64,000 nucleotides of DNA, taken from assembly GCF_003991225.1 (NCBI RefSeq), contig NZ_JTFC01000041.1:1-64000 (forward strand), written 5' to 3'. Under the pieces are notes generated by a model that was given only the letters and a program-made list of their open reading frames with translations, searched no databases and was not told where the DNA came from. The translations under genes and the position numbers were made by a program. Of the stretch, positions 32,821 to 42,542 are shown piece by piece; within the stretch, counting starts at the first letter, position 1, and each line of letters opens with the position of its first letter. The DNA comes from Candidatus Kurthia intestinigallinarum. Lineage in GTDB: Bacteria > Bacillota > Bacilli > Bacillales_A > Planococcaceae.

Positions 32821-33750
32821 ATGGAATTACATGAATGGCTAGATAATAAAGTACCGTCGATCGCGCGTGAATTAACAGAAATTAACCGCGAGCATTTCGA
32901 TACAGAAAATTCGATTGGATTTAAAGGACGCGACCGCATCGTGAAAGTGTTAGAAAGCTTCCGTATGGCACTGTTCCCAGGAATCTATGACCAAAAGAAA
33001 ATGGATGAAGTACGCCTGAACATGGCTGTTAGCAACAACTTGCGTAAAGCGGCTGTTGATTTACGTGACATGGTTGAAAAAGTACTAGTCTATAGCAACG
33101 AAAAAGATTGTCCAACAGATGCGCGTGAGTGTGCCGATCAGATTGTCATGGATTTATTAAATAAATTCCCGGCAATTCGTAAAATGATTCAATCAGATAT
33201 TCAAGCAGCCTATAATGGCGACCCAGCGGCCGTATCATTAGAAGAAATTCTACTGAGCTATCCATCTATCCAAGCAGTATGCACACATCGTATTGCGCAT
33301 GAATTATATAAAATGGACGTTAAAATCATTCCACGTATCATGTCAGAGCATGCACATGATTTAACAGGAATCGATATTCATCCAGGTGCGACAATTGGCC
33401 ACTCATTCTTTATTGACCATGGTACAGGTGTTGTTATTGGTGAAACATGTACAATTGGGAATCATGTCAAAGTGTATCAAGGTGTTACATTAGGAGCACT
33501 TAGTTTCCCATTAGATGAGCAAGGAAATCCGATTAAAGGCATTAAACGTCACCCTGATATTGAGGATAATGTTGTCATTTATGCAGGGGCAACGATTTTA
33601 GGTGGGAAAACGAAGATTGGCCATGACTCGATTTTAGGGTCAAATATTTGGTTAACACATTCGATTGTGCCCTATTCTCGTGTGTACAATTCACAACCAT
33701 CACCTAATATTAGTAGTAGTAAAGCTGTGGCAATTGAATACGAAATTTAA
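32821..33750 (+). CDS. epsC: Serine O-acetyltransferase, EpsC/SatA type
   Basis: A 309-residue enzyme converting serine and acetyl-CoA to O-acetylserine. The N-terminal helical domain (about 1-165) is followed by a left-handed beta-helix with hexapeptides ([64 protein letters not shown]). The catalytic His of IDHGTG is present. The long N-terminus and the [15 protein letters not shown] loop mark the EpsC-type group rather than short CysE. The ATG follows AGGGAGG. No cysteine-synthase gene is adjacent. Confidence 0.93.
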   Translation: MELHEWLDNKVPSIARELTEINREHFDTENSIGFKGRDRIVKVLESFRMALFPGIYDQKKMDEVRLNMAVSNNLRKAAVDLRDMVEKVLVYSNEKDCPTDARECADQIVMDLLNKFPAIRKMIQSDIQAAYNGDPAAVSLEEILLSYPSIQAVCTHRIAHELYKMDVKIIPRIMSEHAHDLTGIDIHPGATIGHSFFIDHGTGVVIGETCTIGNHVKVYQGVTLGALSFPLDEQGNPIKGIKRHPDIEDNVVIYAGATILGGKTKIGHDSILGSNIWLTHSIVPYSRVYNSQPSPNISSSKAVAIEYEI

Positions 33751-33794
33751 TCAAAAAAGAAGCTAGGAATTTTAGTTTCATTCATTGGTTCATA

Positions 33795-33833
33795 AAAAAG
33801 GAATTGCGCTTTGATTGCGCAATTCCTTTTTTT
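33795..33833 (+). terminator. Bidirectional terminator between epsC and the P60 gene
   Basis: Stem AAGGAATTGCGC/GCGCAATTCCTT with A and T tracts on both sides. Confidence 0.88.
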
Positions 33834-33856
33834 CGACTATCGATGTCTTTTTAATT

Positions 33857-34942
33857 TTAAAGTCTTCCGTAGCTATGAAAATGTTTCGACCAATAGCTGT
33901 CTTGCACGTTCGTAATTTGCACACCACTTGAGCCAGCGTGGATAAATTGACCACCGCCAATATAAATCCCTGCATGAGAGACGCCTTGTTTATAAGTGTT
34001 TTGGAAGAATACGATATCGCCAGCACGTAAAGAACTAGCAGATACAGATTGTGCCTGTGCGCGGTAAGCAGCTACAGAAGTTCGTCCAATATTGTAGCCG
34101 TTATTTTTAAATACATAATAGATAAAGCCAGAACAGTCAAAGCCATTTGGTGTTGACCCTGCCCAAACATAAGGCACGCCTTGCTGTTTCATCGCAAGAT
34201 TTAAAATACCGCCACCAGCATTTGATGTCGCTGTAGTCGTTTTTGTAGATGAGACTTTATTAGATACGGTCGTTGTTTTACTTGCGTAAACTGGTTGTGC
34301 CTTGCCCTTTAATTTTAATGTTTGATTTGGGTGAATTAGGTTAGAAGTAAGACCATTAATACGTTTTAATTCAGACATGCTAATGCCGGTTCTACTAGCA
34401 ATAAGGCCAAGTGAATCGCCAGCTTTAACTGTGTATGTCGAAGTAGAAACTTTTTGCTTTTTCACGGTTTTTGTCGCTGGTGAGGCAACAACAATTTTCT
34501 TTGTTGTTTTTCCAGTCGTTTTTAACGATTGACCGACAAAGATTCGATCAGATGATAAACCATTGATTGATTTTAATGTCTGTAATGACATACCGTGCTT
34601 TGAAGCAATAAGACTTAAAGAATCACCAGGTTTGACTGTATATGTAGCTGAAGCGCTTGATGTTTTATGTGAAGGTGATGTTGTTGTCGATTTTTTCGTT
34701 GTTTTCAGTGTGTTTTTGGAACTTTTTATATTAATTTTTTGTCCTATATAAATATAAGGACCTTTTAGTTTATTGATTTTTTTAAGCTTATCAACGGATG
34801 TGTTGTACATAACAGCAATTTTTGAAAGGCTATCGCCAGCCTTTACCGTATACGTTGATGTTGCACTTGCAGTATCTGTTGCAGCAAAGAAAGCTGTTAC
34901 GGCTCCCGTTGCCATAAATGTCGTAATTAGTTCTTTTCTCAT
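33857..34942 (-). CDS. Secreted LysM (x3) - NlpC/P60 cell-wall hydrolase
   Basis: A 361-residue exported endopeptidase. The signal peptide covers about residues 1-27. Three LysM domains (about 30-73, 99-142 and 168-211, each starting TYTVKxGDSL) are separated by Ser/Thr/Lys-rich linkers. A C-terminal NlpC/P60 domain follows (about 245-361) with the catalytic Cys in FDCSGF, His in VSHAGIY and a third polar residue in FIHAGS. It is like B. subtilis LytF/CwlS D,L-endopeptidases. AGGAGG precedes the ATG. Its 400 bp leader has no recognisable c-di-AMP riboswitch. Confidence 0.95.
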   Translation of the reverse strand: MRKELITTFMATGAVTAFFAATDTASATSTYTVKAGDSLSKIAVMYNTSVDKLKKINKLKGPYIYIGQKINIKSSKNTLKTTKKSTTTSPSHKTSSASATYTVKPGDSLSLIASKHGMSLQTLKSINGLSSDRIFVGQSLKTTGKTTKKIVVASPATKTVKKQKVSTSTYTVKAGDSLGLIASRTGISMSELKRINGLTSNLIHPNQTLKLKGKAQPVYASKTTTVSNKVSSTKTTTATSNAGGGILNLAMKQQGVPYVWAGSTPNGFDCSGFIYYVFKNNGYNIGRTSVAAYRAQAQSVSASSLRAGDIVFFQNTYKQGVSHAGIYIGGGQFIHAGSSGVQITNVQDSYWSKHFHSYGRL

Positions 34943-35358
34943 GAATAGCTTTCCTCCTGGATAATAAGTAGTTTTAAATATCTAGTTAAATGTATTCGGA
35001 TTTGGTATGGTTTTTATATACCCTACTTTCATAATGTTATCCTCTTTTTTTTATATATTTTTATTAATTTTTAATAAAAAGCTTGTAAACAACGCCAAAT
35101 TTAAAAAAATCACGATGGCTAAAATCTTTAGCCGTTATAAAACCCCTTGAAACCTTGTTTTTTTAAATGAACCTAAAGATAAAAAAACGCAATTTTAAAA
35201 ACGAGTATAGGTCTAAAGTTAATCCTCTGAAAATTTATTTTCAGAATTTTTTAATTTTTTATGTTAAATAATCACTTGATGGCTTATAATGAAAACATCT
35301 TCTATAAATAGAAAATAGGGAGAAAGAAATTCCTTTTTAAATTAAGGAGTGGAGGAAT
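34943..35358. other. Non-coding leader region upstream of the P60 gene
   Basis: 416 bp, strongly AT-rich. It contains a GGCTAAA-ATC-TTTAGCC hairpin (about 35114-35130) and a TCTGAAAAT-TT-ATTTTCAGA stem with following T tract (35224-35260, plus strand). No ORF with a ribosome-binding site. I looked for GGGGAACC-type c-di-AMP riboswitch elements and did not find them. Confidence 0.5.
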
Positions 35359-35799
35359 ATGAAAGTAAACGTTCGCTATGCTACGATTGATGTACCAGTG
35401 AAGACATTGGATAATAAAACAATTGAGCGCATTGAAAAGGCGCCATTCGCAATGTATAATGAGCAACTACTAGCGCAAGAGAAAAGACATATGAATGCGA
35501 AGGAAGTGCATATCGTGACAGCGTATGAGCGAGATCTATTACTGCACCTCAAAGCAGCTTTCGTTTACTTTCAGCATTACCGAGCATTTGATGGTTTGAT
35601 GGCGCAGTCATTCTGTGGGAATCTAACACAATACGAACAAGTAACTGAGGAAACTGTACTGAAAAAAGTATATTACGTAACAATACGAGCTATTTTATTT
35701 GAACATACAGCGCAAAAAATCGCGCTTTCAGAAGGACAATTTTTACGATGCTATCGTGACGAAGATCAATGGATTTATGTCATTATGGAAAATGTCTAA
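35359..35799 (+). CDS. Protein of unknown function
   Basis: A 146-residue soluble protein (MKVNVRYATIDVPVKTLDNKTIERIEKAPF and onward) with an N-terminal strand pair and a central helix-rich region (YERDLLLHLKAAFVYFQHYRAFDGL). AAGGAGTGGAGG precedes the ATG. Monocistronic with a strong terminator. I recognise no family. Confidence 0.7.
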   Translation: MKVNVRYATIDVPVKTLDNKTIERIEKAPFAMYNEQLLAQEKRHMNAKEVHIVTAYERDLLLHLKAAFVYFQHYRAFDGLMAQSFCGNLTQYEQVTEETVLKKVYYVTIRAILFEHTAQKIALSEGQFLRCYRDEDQWIYVIMENV

Positions 35800-35802
35800 C
35801 TA

Positions 35803-35841
35803 AAAAGAGGGAATCGCGCGTTGGCGTGATTCCCTCTTTTT
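35803..35841 (+). terminator. Bidirectional terminator
   Basis: Stem AAAAAGAGGGAATCGCG/CGTGATTCCCTCTTTTT with one G-T pair. Confidence 0.88.
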
Positions 35842-35865
35842 GTTGAGAACCGCTAGTTGCAGTTT

Positions 35866-36483
35866 TTAGCGCGCTAACGTTTCCTCTAGCGCAGTATACC
35901 AATGTGAAATTTCTTTTTTGTAAAGTGTTCGATAAACGACGACACTTGTACGTCCATTTGTTAATAAATTGATAATCATTTTTGCGGATAGACCAAAGTC
36001 ATTTAATACCTTTAAATCACGCGCATCACATGATTGAAAGGCATCTTGATAAAAGGTTTTCACTCGTTTGTTTTTTGCAAGTGAATCTTTGCCAAGCAGC
36101 TGCATGAGTCGGTACGTATAAATGATTTCGGGGTAGCGACGTAAAAGCGGTGCAATTTTCTCATTTGTTTTAGGTGCCTCTTGTTGCACGACAAGAAGGC
36201 GTAAGAGTGTTCGTTCCGTTTGGAATCGCTGATGATAGCTATCTAACGCCATATAAAGAATACTTGTGATAGCCGTTGATGGAATCGCTGTAATAGAACC
36301 TTTTGTTGCATAAAGGAAAGCTGTTACGACAAAGGGAAAGACTTCAACAGCAATTAATAGCTGGATTATCCATGAAAGTGGCGCAGATAATAAAATCGCG
36401 ATTTCAACCGTGAACAAAACACTGGCTACTATCGTTAAGAGACGATGAATTGGTGGAAGTTGATAAATCATTGCCTTTGGCAT
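35866..36483 (-). CDS. Membrane protein of unknown function
   Basis: A 205-residue protein: two or three hydrophobic helices in residues 12-72, then a basic soluble C-terminal domain (about 80-205, with RYPEIIYTYRLMQLLGKDS). The start at 36483 is chosen because AGGAGG is 6 nt upstream; the earlier ATG touches the Shine-Dalgarno itself. I recognise no family. Confidence 0.7.
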   Translation of the reverse strand: MPKAMIYQLPPIHRLLTIVASVLFTVEIAILLSAPLSWIIQLLIAVEVFPFVVTAFLYATKGSITAIPSTAITSILYMALDSYHQRFQTERTLLRLLVVQQEAPKTNEKIAPLLRRYPEIIYTYRLMQLLGKDSLAKNKRVKTFYQDAFQSCDARDLKVLNDFGLSAKMIINLLTNGRTSVVVYRTLYKKEISHWYTALEETLAR

Positions 36484-36645
36484 AAGCATCCTCCTGTTTT
36501 TTTGTTATCTTTCAGGTACCCGTTAAAGCAAAAAAATAACAAAATCAGTATGGGTTTATAATTAAAATTAACGAATACCTATTTTGGTGCTAAAATAGTA
36601 GTTAAATAGGAATAAAATAAGAAATTGGTTTGAGGTATAGATGTC

Positions 36646-38367
36646 ATGAAACAGTTCGTTGTATTATTTATAGTTGTATTCACGCTCATTAGCAGTAATT
36701 TCACAGTTTCAGCGCATACATTATCAGCTGAAAATCGCTTGCATACACTTGATGGTGAATGGGTATTTTATTACAAAGAAATGATGACTAAAGGTACATT
36801 TGAACAAGGTAAGGTTGTACACATACCGAGCTCTTTTCAAAAATCAGTTGGTGTAAGGAATACATATGGCACGTATATTCGGAAGTGGTCCGTACCGAAG
36901 GAATGGCGTAATCATCGTCTAGCTGTACATATTCCTTTTGAATATAGCGCATATGCTTTCTATGTGGATGGGAAAAAACTGGTTTCTGTAGGGGAAGTTG
37001 GTCCTGAAAACCTACATGAAACATTGTTAGCTTCTCGAACAGCTTATTTCACACCATCAAAAGATACGGTGACATTTCAAATGGAAATGTCGAGTTTCCA
37101 GCAGATGCGTGGGGGTTTTGAAAATTCGATTTACATTGGAAATCAGGCAGCAGTTGATCGACAAAGTAATTTGCAATTTTATCGGAATACTGTTGTGTCG
37201 GGGCTAATGTTTATGATGGGTTTATTGATGTTAATTTTTGCATGGTTTTTAAAAGATTTACGTGAATTTTTTGTATTCGGTTTATTTTGTGTGAGCTTTG
37301 CAATCCGTTCGTTTTTTGCGGTGCCATTTTTATATGAAAAGGTGACAAGCATTTCATACGTGGGTGCGACAAAGATGGAGTATATTTGGACACTTTTATG
37401 CTTTGCTATTTTTATTTATTTAATGAAATTGTATTATGAAGGGTTTTTTGCTAAGTGGGTTGTATATAGTGTTTGGGTAATTTGTGGTTTGTTAATCGTT
37501 ATTACAGCATTGACCCCACCACTTGTTTTCCAAACCCTCTTCTTTAGTGTTTCGTGGGTGATGCTACCCGTATTTTTCTATCTATTATATGTCATGATTC
37601 ATTCGGCCCGATTAAATAAATGGGTGTCTCGTCTCAATATGATAGGGGCGATTATCGTATTTAGTGGTGTTATTTTAGATTATTTAAAAGGTAGTGGCGT
37701 TACCACGATTCGTTATGAAATGACAATGCCTGCTGTAGCGCTTTATTTATTACTACAATTAATTGCTATCGCAAAGGATTTTGCCGAAGGGCGCATGGAA
37801 TTAATTCGCCTTAATCAATCATTAGATGAAGAAGTAGCGTTACAAACAAAACAGTTGAAAGAGAAAAATGAACAGCTAGAGGCGCTTGTTTGGTAGGATG
37901 GGCTTACAGGTATTGCGAATCGTCGATACTTTAATGAAATGGTTGCCAATCAATTTGACCATGCAAAGCAGCAACAGCAAAAATGGTCACTCATTATGAT
38001 AGATATCGATGAATTCAAACAATACAATGACTATTACGGTCATGTCGCAGGGGATCAATTATTAAAGGTTTTTGTTGATATAATTAATAAAATCTTGCCT
38101 CCAAATGTATTATTTGCACGGTATGGTGGCGAAGAGTTTGTGTTGATTACGCAGGATGATCAAGCGATGTCTTTAGCTGAGGAGCTCCGTCAACGAATTG
38201 AGCATGCCAATTTGGAGCATCTAGGTCGCGATTTAAAGCGCGTAACTGCAAGTTTTGGGGTTGTGACATATACGAATGAGGAAACGGTAGAAGAATTACT
38301 GCATAAAGCAGATGAAAATCTGTATATGGCGAAACGGTCTGGAAGAAATCGTGTGTATGCATCATAA
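36646..38367 (+). pseudogene. 7TMR-DISM diguanylate cyclase split by an in-frame TAG
   Basis: One continuous reading frame of 573 codons with a TAG at codon 417 (37894-37896). Before it: signal peptide, an extracellular beta-rich DISM-type domain (about 30-170, LDGEWVFYYKEMM), seven TM helices (about 185-385) and a coiled coil (LDEEVALQTKQLKEKNEQLEALVW). After it, in the same frame: DGLTGIANRR and an intact GGDEF domain with RYGGEEF. An intact enzyme would make cyclic di-GMP in response to an external carbohydrate-like ligand. The stop falls exactly in the junction between coiled coil and catalytic domain, and CAG would restore it. A sequencing error or readthrough cannot be excluded. Confidence 0.88.
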
Positions 38368-38373
38368 TTGTAC

Positions 38374-38519
38374 AAAAAAAGAGGCTTTGACATACGTGTA
38401 GAAATCACCTCTTATAGGAGCATAAGAAAAACCGGAATCGCGCGGTGGCGCGGTTCCGGTTTTTCGTTGCGAACGCTAAAAAAAGAAAATGACGTGTTTT
38501 GTCCCAGCCTCTTTTTTTA
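38374..38519. repeat. GAGGCTGGGACA-type intergenic repeat, copy D
   Basis: Arms AAAAAAAGAGGCTTTGACA and TTTTGTCCCAGCCTCTTTTTTT with the inner CCGGAATCGCGC hairpin. It is in the same orientation as copy C. The right arm ends one base before the stop codon of the next, convergent gene. Confidence 0.88.
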
Positions 38520-38933
38520 TTATTGTATAGGTAAAACAAATTTTTGGGCTGGTGAACCATCTTGTGTATGCAAATAAATAACAGATGGTTCAATTTTAAG
38601 TAGTGTAACCTCTGCCGCTTCTTTTTGAAATACGGACCGAAAGAAATTACGCATTTTAATACGTAACTGGTCGTCCATTACATCGGTGACCTTTCCTTCA
38701 AATTCTAAGTAATTGTATTCAGTGCCAGGTTGATAGCCTAAAATAATGTGTACATTGGGATTTTTTTCAATGGCCATTAATTTAGCGGAATCTTTATCGG
38801 TTACCGTATAAAGAGTGGCGCCGTCACTTTTAAATGTCATATACCGTCCTGTTGGTTTGTCATCTTGGACGATGTAAAGTGTACCAATAGAAGCGCGGTC
38901 TAAAACAAGGCGAATATGTTCTTCTACAGTCAT
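38520..38933 (-). CDS. Pyridoxamine-phosphate-oxidase-like FMN-binding protein
   Basis: A 137-residue PPOX-type split-barrel protein (ASIGTLYIVQDDKPTGRYMTFKSDGATLYTVTDKDSAK, then NPNVHIILGY). It resembles general-stress protein 26-type flavin-binding proteins rather than the true PdxH. It is 12 nt downstream of a paralogue. AGGAGGG precedes the ATG. The substrate is unknown. Confidence 0.85.
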   Translation of the reverse strand: MTVEEHIRLVLDRASIGTLYIVQDDKPTGRYMTFKSDGATLYTVTDKDSAKLMAIEKNPNVHIILGYQPGTEYNYLEFEGKVTDVMDDQLRIKMRNFFRSVFQKEAAEVTLLKIEPSVIYLHTQDGSPAQKFVLPIQ

Positions 38934-38945
38934 AAAATTCCCTCC

Positions 38946-39362
38946 TTAATGGATAATAACTTCTAGTGGCTCATTACGCGTTGTATGCATAATGCGCATG
39001 CGAATCGGTTTGATTTTTAGTAGAACGTGATGCTGTTCATTAAATGAATTACGATGAATGCGGTCATAATTTTGTAAAACCGCCATAGCTTTTTCAGTAT
39101 CTTCAGCCTGCTCAACTTGACCTTCAATTTCTAAAAAAACATCATCTTCATGATCCTCATAGCCATATAAAATATGGGTGAATGGATTGTGTTTAACATG
39201 CTTTAAAATGTTTGAATGGACTGGGGCAATAGTATACAGCGTTAAATCCTCATCGTGAATAAATGTCATAATGCGTGCATAAGGTTTATCGCCGTCTACG
39301 GTGCCCATGACGCCATAGGGTTGCTTTTTTAAAATTTCTAGTGCTTGCAGTTTTGAGTCCAT
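38946..39362 (-). CDS. Pyridoxamine-phosphate-oxidase-like FMN-binding protein, paralogue
   Basis: A 138-residue PPOX-like protein (KKQPYGVMGTVDGDKPYARIMTFIHDEDLTLYTIAPVHSN) with HNPFTHILYGYEDHEDDVFLEIEGQV. Its layout matches the downstream gene, so the two arose by duplication or heterodimerise. AAAGGAGTGAGG precedes the ATG. Confidence 0.85.
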   Translation of the reverse strand: MDSKLQALEILKKQPYGVMGTVDGDKPYARIMTFIHDEDLTLYTIAPVHSNILKHVKHNPFTHILYGYEDHEDDVFLEIEGQVEQAEDTEKAMAVLQNYDRIHRNSFNEQHHVLLKIKPIRMRIMHTTRNEPLEVIIH

Positions 39363-39480
39363 TTCTCCTCACTCCTTTCTTAAAGTATTCCCTTAATTTA
39401 CAAAAAATAATAAAAATCACTGAAAAGTATTCATAAATTTAATGTAATTATGGATTTTTTTCATATATTTAATAAAAAAG

Positions 39481-39552
39481 CTATCTCAAACTGGTATTTT
39501 TTATTAAAATGAAAGCAAGTAACATCCTATAAATAATAATTTTTTGAGATAG
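39481..39552 (+). promoter_or_regulatory. Long-range inverted repeat around the 39572 gene promoter
   Basis: CTATCTCAAA (39481-39490) and TTTGAGATAG (39543-39552) are perfect 10 bp arms 52 bp apart. The interval contains a TATAAAT-like -10. This could be a pair of operator halves for looping or a cruciform. Confidence 0.4.
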
Positions 39553-39571
39553 AATATGAGGAGGGTTTTGA

Positions 39572-39997
39572 ATGAGTTTCCATTCGATTGGTAATGAAGT
39601 GCAGAAAACATTTTCTAGCGAGGATTTTAAGGCGTGGGTTGCACAGTGTACGGAGCATTTCAGTTTAACGATAATTTGCTCAAAAGAGGAACGCTATGAA
39701 GGGCAGCAAGCAATTAGTGAGCTTGGAAATTTATTTAAACATTATCATTCAAATGAAGACCCTGAATTGATGGATGTAGCACATTTTTCAATTAATGAAG
39801 AGCGTAAAATTTATGTGACAACAGTTCGCTATACAGAAAAAGGACAACAAAAACAACATTTATGGGTAAATAATATGGTTTGCCAAGAAGGTGAATGGAT
39901 GTTTGACTCATCGAATGTTTATGTGGAAGTAGATCCGTCATTATTAAAAAAATTCCGTTTTAACACATCGATTTTATATCAGCAGAAATTTGATTAG
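39572..39997 (+). CDS. Protein of unknown function
   Basis: A 141-residue soluble protein (MSFHSIGNEVQKTFSSEDFKAWVAQCTEHFSLTIICSKEERYEG and onward) with alternating strands in the second half (IYVTTVRYTEKGQQKQHLWVNNMVCQEGEWMFDSS). The pattern is compatible with an NTF2-like (SnoaL) fold, but this is weak. GAGGAGGG precedes the ATG. Confidence 0.7.
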   Translation: MSFHSIGNEVQKTFSSEDFKAWVAQCTEHFSLTIICSKEERYEGQQAISELGNLFKHYHSNEDPELMDVAHFSINEERKIYVTTVRYTEKGQQKQHLWVNNMVCQEGEWMFDSSNVYVEVDPSLLKKFRFNTSILYQQKFD

Positions 39998-40002
39998 CAT
40001 AG

Positions 40003-40033
40003 AAACAGCTTGCGTAATGCAGGCTGTTTTTTT
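40003..40033 (+). terminator. Terminator of the 39572 gene
   Basis: AAACAGC-TTGC / GCA-GGCTGTTT stem followed by TTTTTTT. Confidence 0.8.
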
Positions 40034-40059
40034 ATGCTTGAAAGGAATGAGGTGGGAAA

Positions 40060-40743
40060 ATGAATATATTATTAATAGAAGATGATGTGGTTATTGCATC
40101 ACAAATAAAAAAGGATTTTGCATCGTGGAACTATACAGTAGAAACACCAACGGATTTTCATGAAGTACTAAAGGATTTTGAAGCAATTGAGCCACAGCTT
40201 GTCATGATTGACATTCAGTTACCTGCGTTTGATGGCTTTCATTGGTGTCGTCAAATTCGAGCGATTTCAACAGTGCCGATTTTATTCTTATCCTCGCGTG
40301 ACCAGCCACTAGATATGGTGATGGCGATGCAAATGGGCGCAGATGATTATGTGCAAAAGCCCTTCCATATGGATGTACTGCGTTCAAAAGTACAGGCCTT
40401 GTTACGTCGCACCTATGATTACCAGGAAGTGAAGGAAGCGAATAATCAATTTCATGATGCACAGGTCGATTATGCGGCAAGTACCATTTCAAAGGGAGAG
40501 CAAGTGATTGAGCTAACAAAAAATGAGCAGTTTATTTTGAAAGTTTTGCTAGAATCCCCAGATGAAATTGTGTCGCGTGATGACTTGATGAAGCGTCTAT
40601 GGGATGATGCACGCTTTGTAAATGACAATACACTGACGGTGAATGTCAATCGACTGCGCGGCAAATTAGAGGAGCTCGGATTGGTTGATGTTATTGTGAC
40701 GAAAAAGGGCCTTGGCTATATGGCTGTGACACATCATGATTAA
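40060..40743 (+). CDS. BceR-type response regulator
   Basis: A 227-residue OmpR/PhoB-family regulator. The receiver domain has acidic E7-D8-D9, phosphoacceptor D51 and K in YVQKPFH. The C-terminal winged helix ends in NTLTVNVNRLRGKLEELG. The short linker and the downstream intramembrane-sensing kinase plus ABC pair identify a BceR/PsdR-type system. It overlaps the kinase start by 8 nt. A target operator TGACA-N4-TGTCA lies before the ABC genes. Confidence 0.93.
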   Translation: MNILLIEDDVVIASQIKKDFASWNYTVETPTDFHEVLKDFEAIEPQLVMIDIQLPAFDGFHWCRQIRAISTVPILFLSSRDQPLDMVMAMQMGADDYVQKPFHMDVLRSKVQALLRRTYDYQEVKEANNQFHDAQVDYAASTISKGEQVIELTKNEQFILKVLLESPDEIVSRDDLMKRLWDDARFVNDNTLTVNVNRLRGKLEELGLVDVIVTKKGLGYMAVTHHD

Positions 40744-41689
40744 ATTATTTTGGCGAGAGCATCGTGCAACGGGCTTGTTTTTCTTCTTTTGCTTAATCTG
40801 GATGAATGGCTTGCTATTGCTGGAGGTGGATTTTAAAAGTGTCGCGACGATTTATTTAAATTCGACACTGTTGTTTTTCTTCGCCTTATTTATAGGCTAT
40901 CGCTTTTTACGAGACTATCGACGATTGTATGCGTTGAATTTTCACAATGCGGAAGATTATATGGATGCCTTTAAACTTCAAACGGAACAGGCAGAGCTTG
41001 ATGCGATTCGTTTACTACATAAGACGCAGGCGGAAATACGAGAAACGAATGATTTTCAGGTGGCATGGGTGCATGAGGTGAAGACACCGTTGACTGCGAT
41101 GCGCTTATTATTAGATGAATTGCCATCTAGTGAGACGAAGCAACAACTAGAAGTAGAGTGGCTTCGTATTCACTTATTAGTAGATCAATCCCTTCATACA
41201 CTACGCTTATCTGCAGCGGAGCATGATTTGCTATTTGAAAAAGTATCCATTCGCCAGGCGATTATAAAGGAAGTACAGGAGCTTCAAAACTGGTGCTTCT
41301 TAAAAGAATTAGAAATTGATTTAGCAGTTGGCGATGATGTGTTAGTGACAGATGAAAAGTGGCTACGCTTTATTGTTCGCCAAATTTTATCAAATGCAGT
41401 GAAGTATAGCCATACAGGTGGCCTTATTACGATTCGTTACACGAAAAATGAGTTAATCATTCATGACGAGGGCATTGGAATTCGGATGGAGGACTTGCCA
41501 CGTATTTTTGAAAAGGGCTTTACAGGCTCTACGGGGCGTAAGCAATCTGCTTCAACGGGGATGGGATTATTTTTAGCGAATCAAACGGCGAAGAAACTTG
41601 GACTTACTTTACAGGCAACGTCTCATAAAGGCACAGATTTAATTATTCGCTTTCCAGAAGAAAATACCTATGCGAAAGTGCGTAAGTGA
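40736..41689 (+). CDS. BceS-type intramembrane-sensing histidine kinase
   Basis: A 317-residue kinase. Two TM helices (about 13-30 and 37-58) have almost no extracellular loop, so it senses through its partner transporter. The DHp motif WVHEVKTPL has phospho-acceptor H113, and the ATPase domain has the N box NAVKYS and G boxes DEGIGI and GMGLFL. BceS kinases need the BceAB transporter to detect the antibiotic. Its TGA stop is part of the operator for the ABC genes. Confidence 0.93.
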   Translation: MIKLFWREHRATGLFFFFCLIWMNGLLLLEVDFKSVATIYLNSTLLFFFALFIGYRFLRDYRRLYALNFHNAEDYMDAFKLQTEQAELDAIRLLHKTQAEIRETNDFQVAWVHEVKTPLTAMRLLLDELPSSETKQQLEVEWLRIHLLVDQSLHTLRLSAAEHDLLFEKVSIRQAIIKEVQELQNWCFLKELEIDLAVGDDVLVTDEKWLRFIVRQILSNAVKYSHTGGLITIRYTKNELIIHDEGIGIRMEDLPRIFEKGFTGSTGRKQSASTGMGLFLANQTAKKLGLTLQATSHKGTDLIIRFPEENTYAKVRK

Positions 41690-41700
41690 CAAAAATGTCA
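41687..41700 (+). promoter_or_regulatory. BceR-type operator before the ABC genes
   Basis: TGACA-AAAA-TGTCA, matching the TNACA-N4-TGTAA-type inverted repeat bound by BceR-like regulators. It overlaps the kinase stop codon and is about 80 bp upstream of the ATPase start, followed by a poor -35 and GATAAT, as expected for an activated promoter. Confidence 0.75.
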
Positions 41701-41780
41701 TGTTCCTGTCATGTCAATCAAACGATTTCGTTCGCGATAATGCGTAAACTAAACGTATTAAGAAATGTGGAGGAATCATT

Positions 41781-42542
41781 ATGGATATTTTAAAAGCAAC
41801 GCAGCTTCATAAAACGTATGGTAAGCGTCGCAATCAAATTGAAGTGCTAAAAGGAATTAGCTTTACAGCACAGGAAGGCGAATTTGTTGGCATCATGGGG
41901 CCATCTGGGTCGGGAAAAACTACATTATTAAATGTACTGTGCTCGATTGATCAGCCGACAAGTGGGGATGTGGCCATTAACAGCCAAAGTCTAACAACCC
42001 TTTCGAGTAAAAAACTTGCTTCTTTCCGTCGTACCCAAATGGGCTTTATTTTCCAAGATTATAATTTACTTGATACCTTAACGGTAAAAGAAAATATTTT
42101 ACTGCCACTAGCAGTGAGTGATATTTCAAAACAGGAAGCAGAAATGCGCGTTCAGCAATTAATGAATGAGCTAGATATTCAAGAACTAGCTCATAAATAC
42201 CCGAATGAAATTAGTGGTGGACAAAAGCAGCGTACTGCAGCGGCACGTGCTTTGATTATGAAGCCAGCGATTGTTTTCGGTGATGAGCCAACAGGAGCGC
42301 TTGATTCAAAATCAGCTGCCGCTTTACTTGAAAAGTTATCACAGTTAAATGAAGCGCAGAAAACAACGATTTTAATGGTGACACATGATGCGGTGGCCGC
42401 AAGTTATTGTAGCCGCGTACTGTTTTTAAAAGATGGGAAGCTCTATACAGAACTTTACAAAGGAGAACAAACACGGAAACAGTTCTTTGAAAATATCTTA
42501 AATACGCAGGCGATTTTGGGCGGTGATGGCTATGAAGCTTAG
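41781..42542 (+). CDS. BceA-type ABC transporter ATPase
   Basis: A 253-residue ATPase: Walker [10 protein letters not shown] (40-48), the Q loop FIFQDYNLL, signature [15 protein letters not shown], Walker [13 protein letters not shown] and the H loop VTHD. It belongs to the MacB/LolD-like group used in antimicrobial-peptide transport. GTGGAGG precedes the ATG. It overlaps the permease gene by 11 nt. Confidence 0.95.
   Translation: MDILKATQLHKTYGKRRNQIEVLKGISFTAQEGEFVGIMGPSGSGKTTLLNVLCSIDQPTSGDVAINSQSLTTLSSKKLASFRRTQMGFIFQDYNLLDTLTVKENILLPLAVSDISKQEAEMRVQQLMNELDIQELAHKYPNEISGGQKQRTAAARALIMKPAIVFGDEPTGALDSKSAAALLEKLSQLNEAQKTTILMVTHDAVAASYCSRVLFLKDGKLYTELYKGEQTRKQFFENILNTQAILGGDGYEA

Noticed and set aside
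34943-35358. c-di-AMP (ydaO) riboswitch upstream of the LysM-P60 gene
   Set aside because: Expected from the gene type, but the conserved GGGGAACC and related blocks are not present; only generic hairpins are seen.
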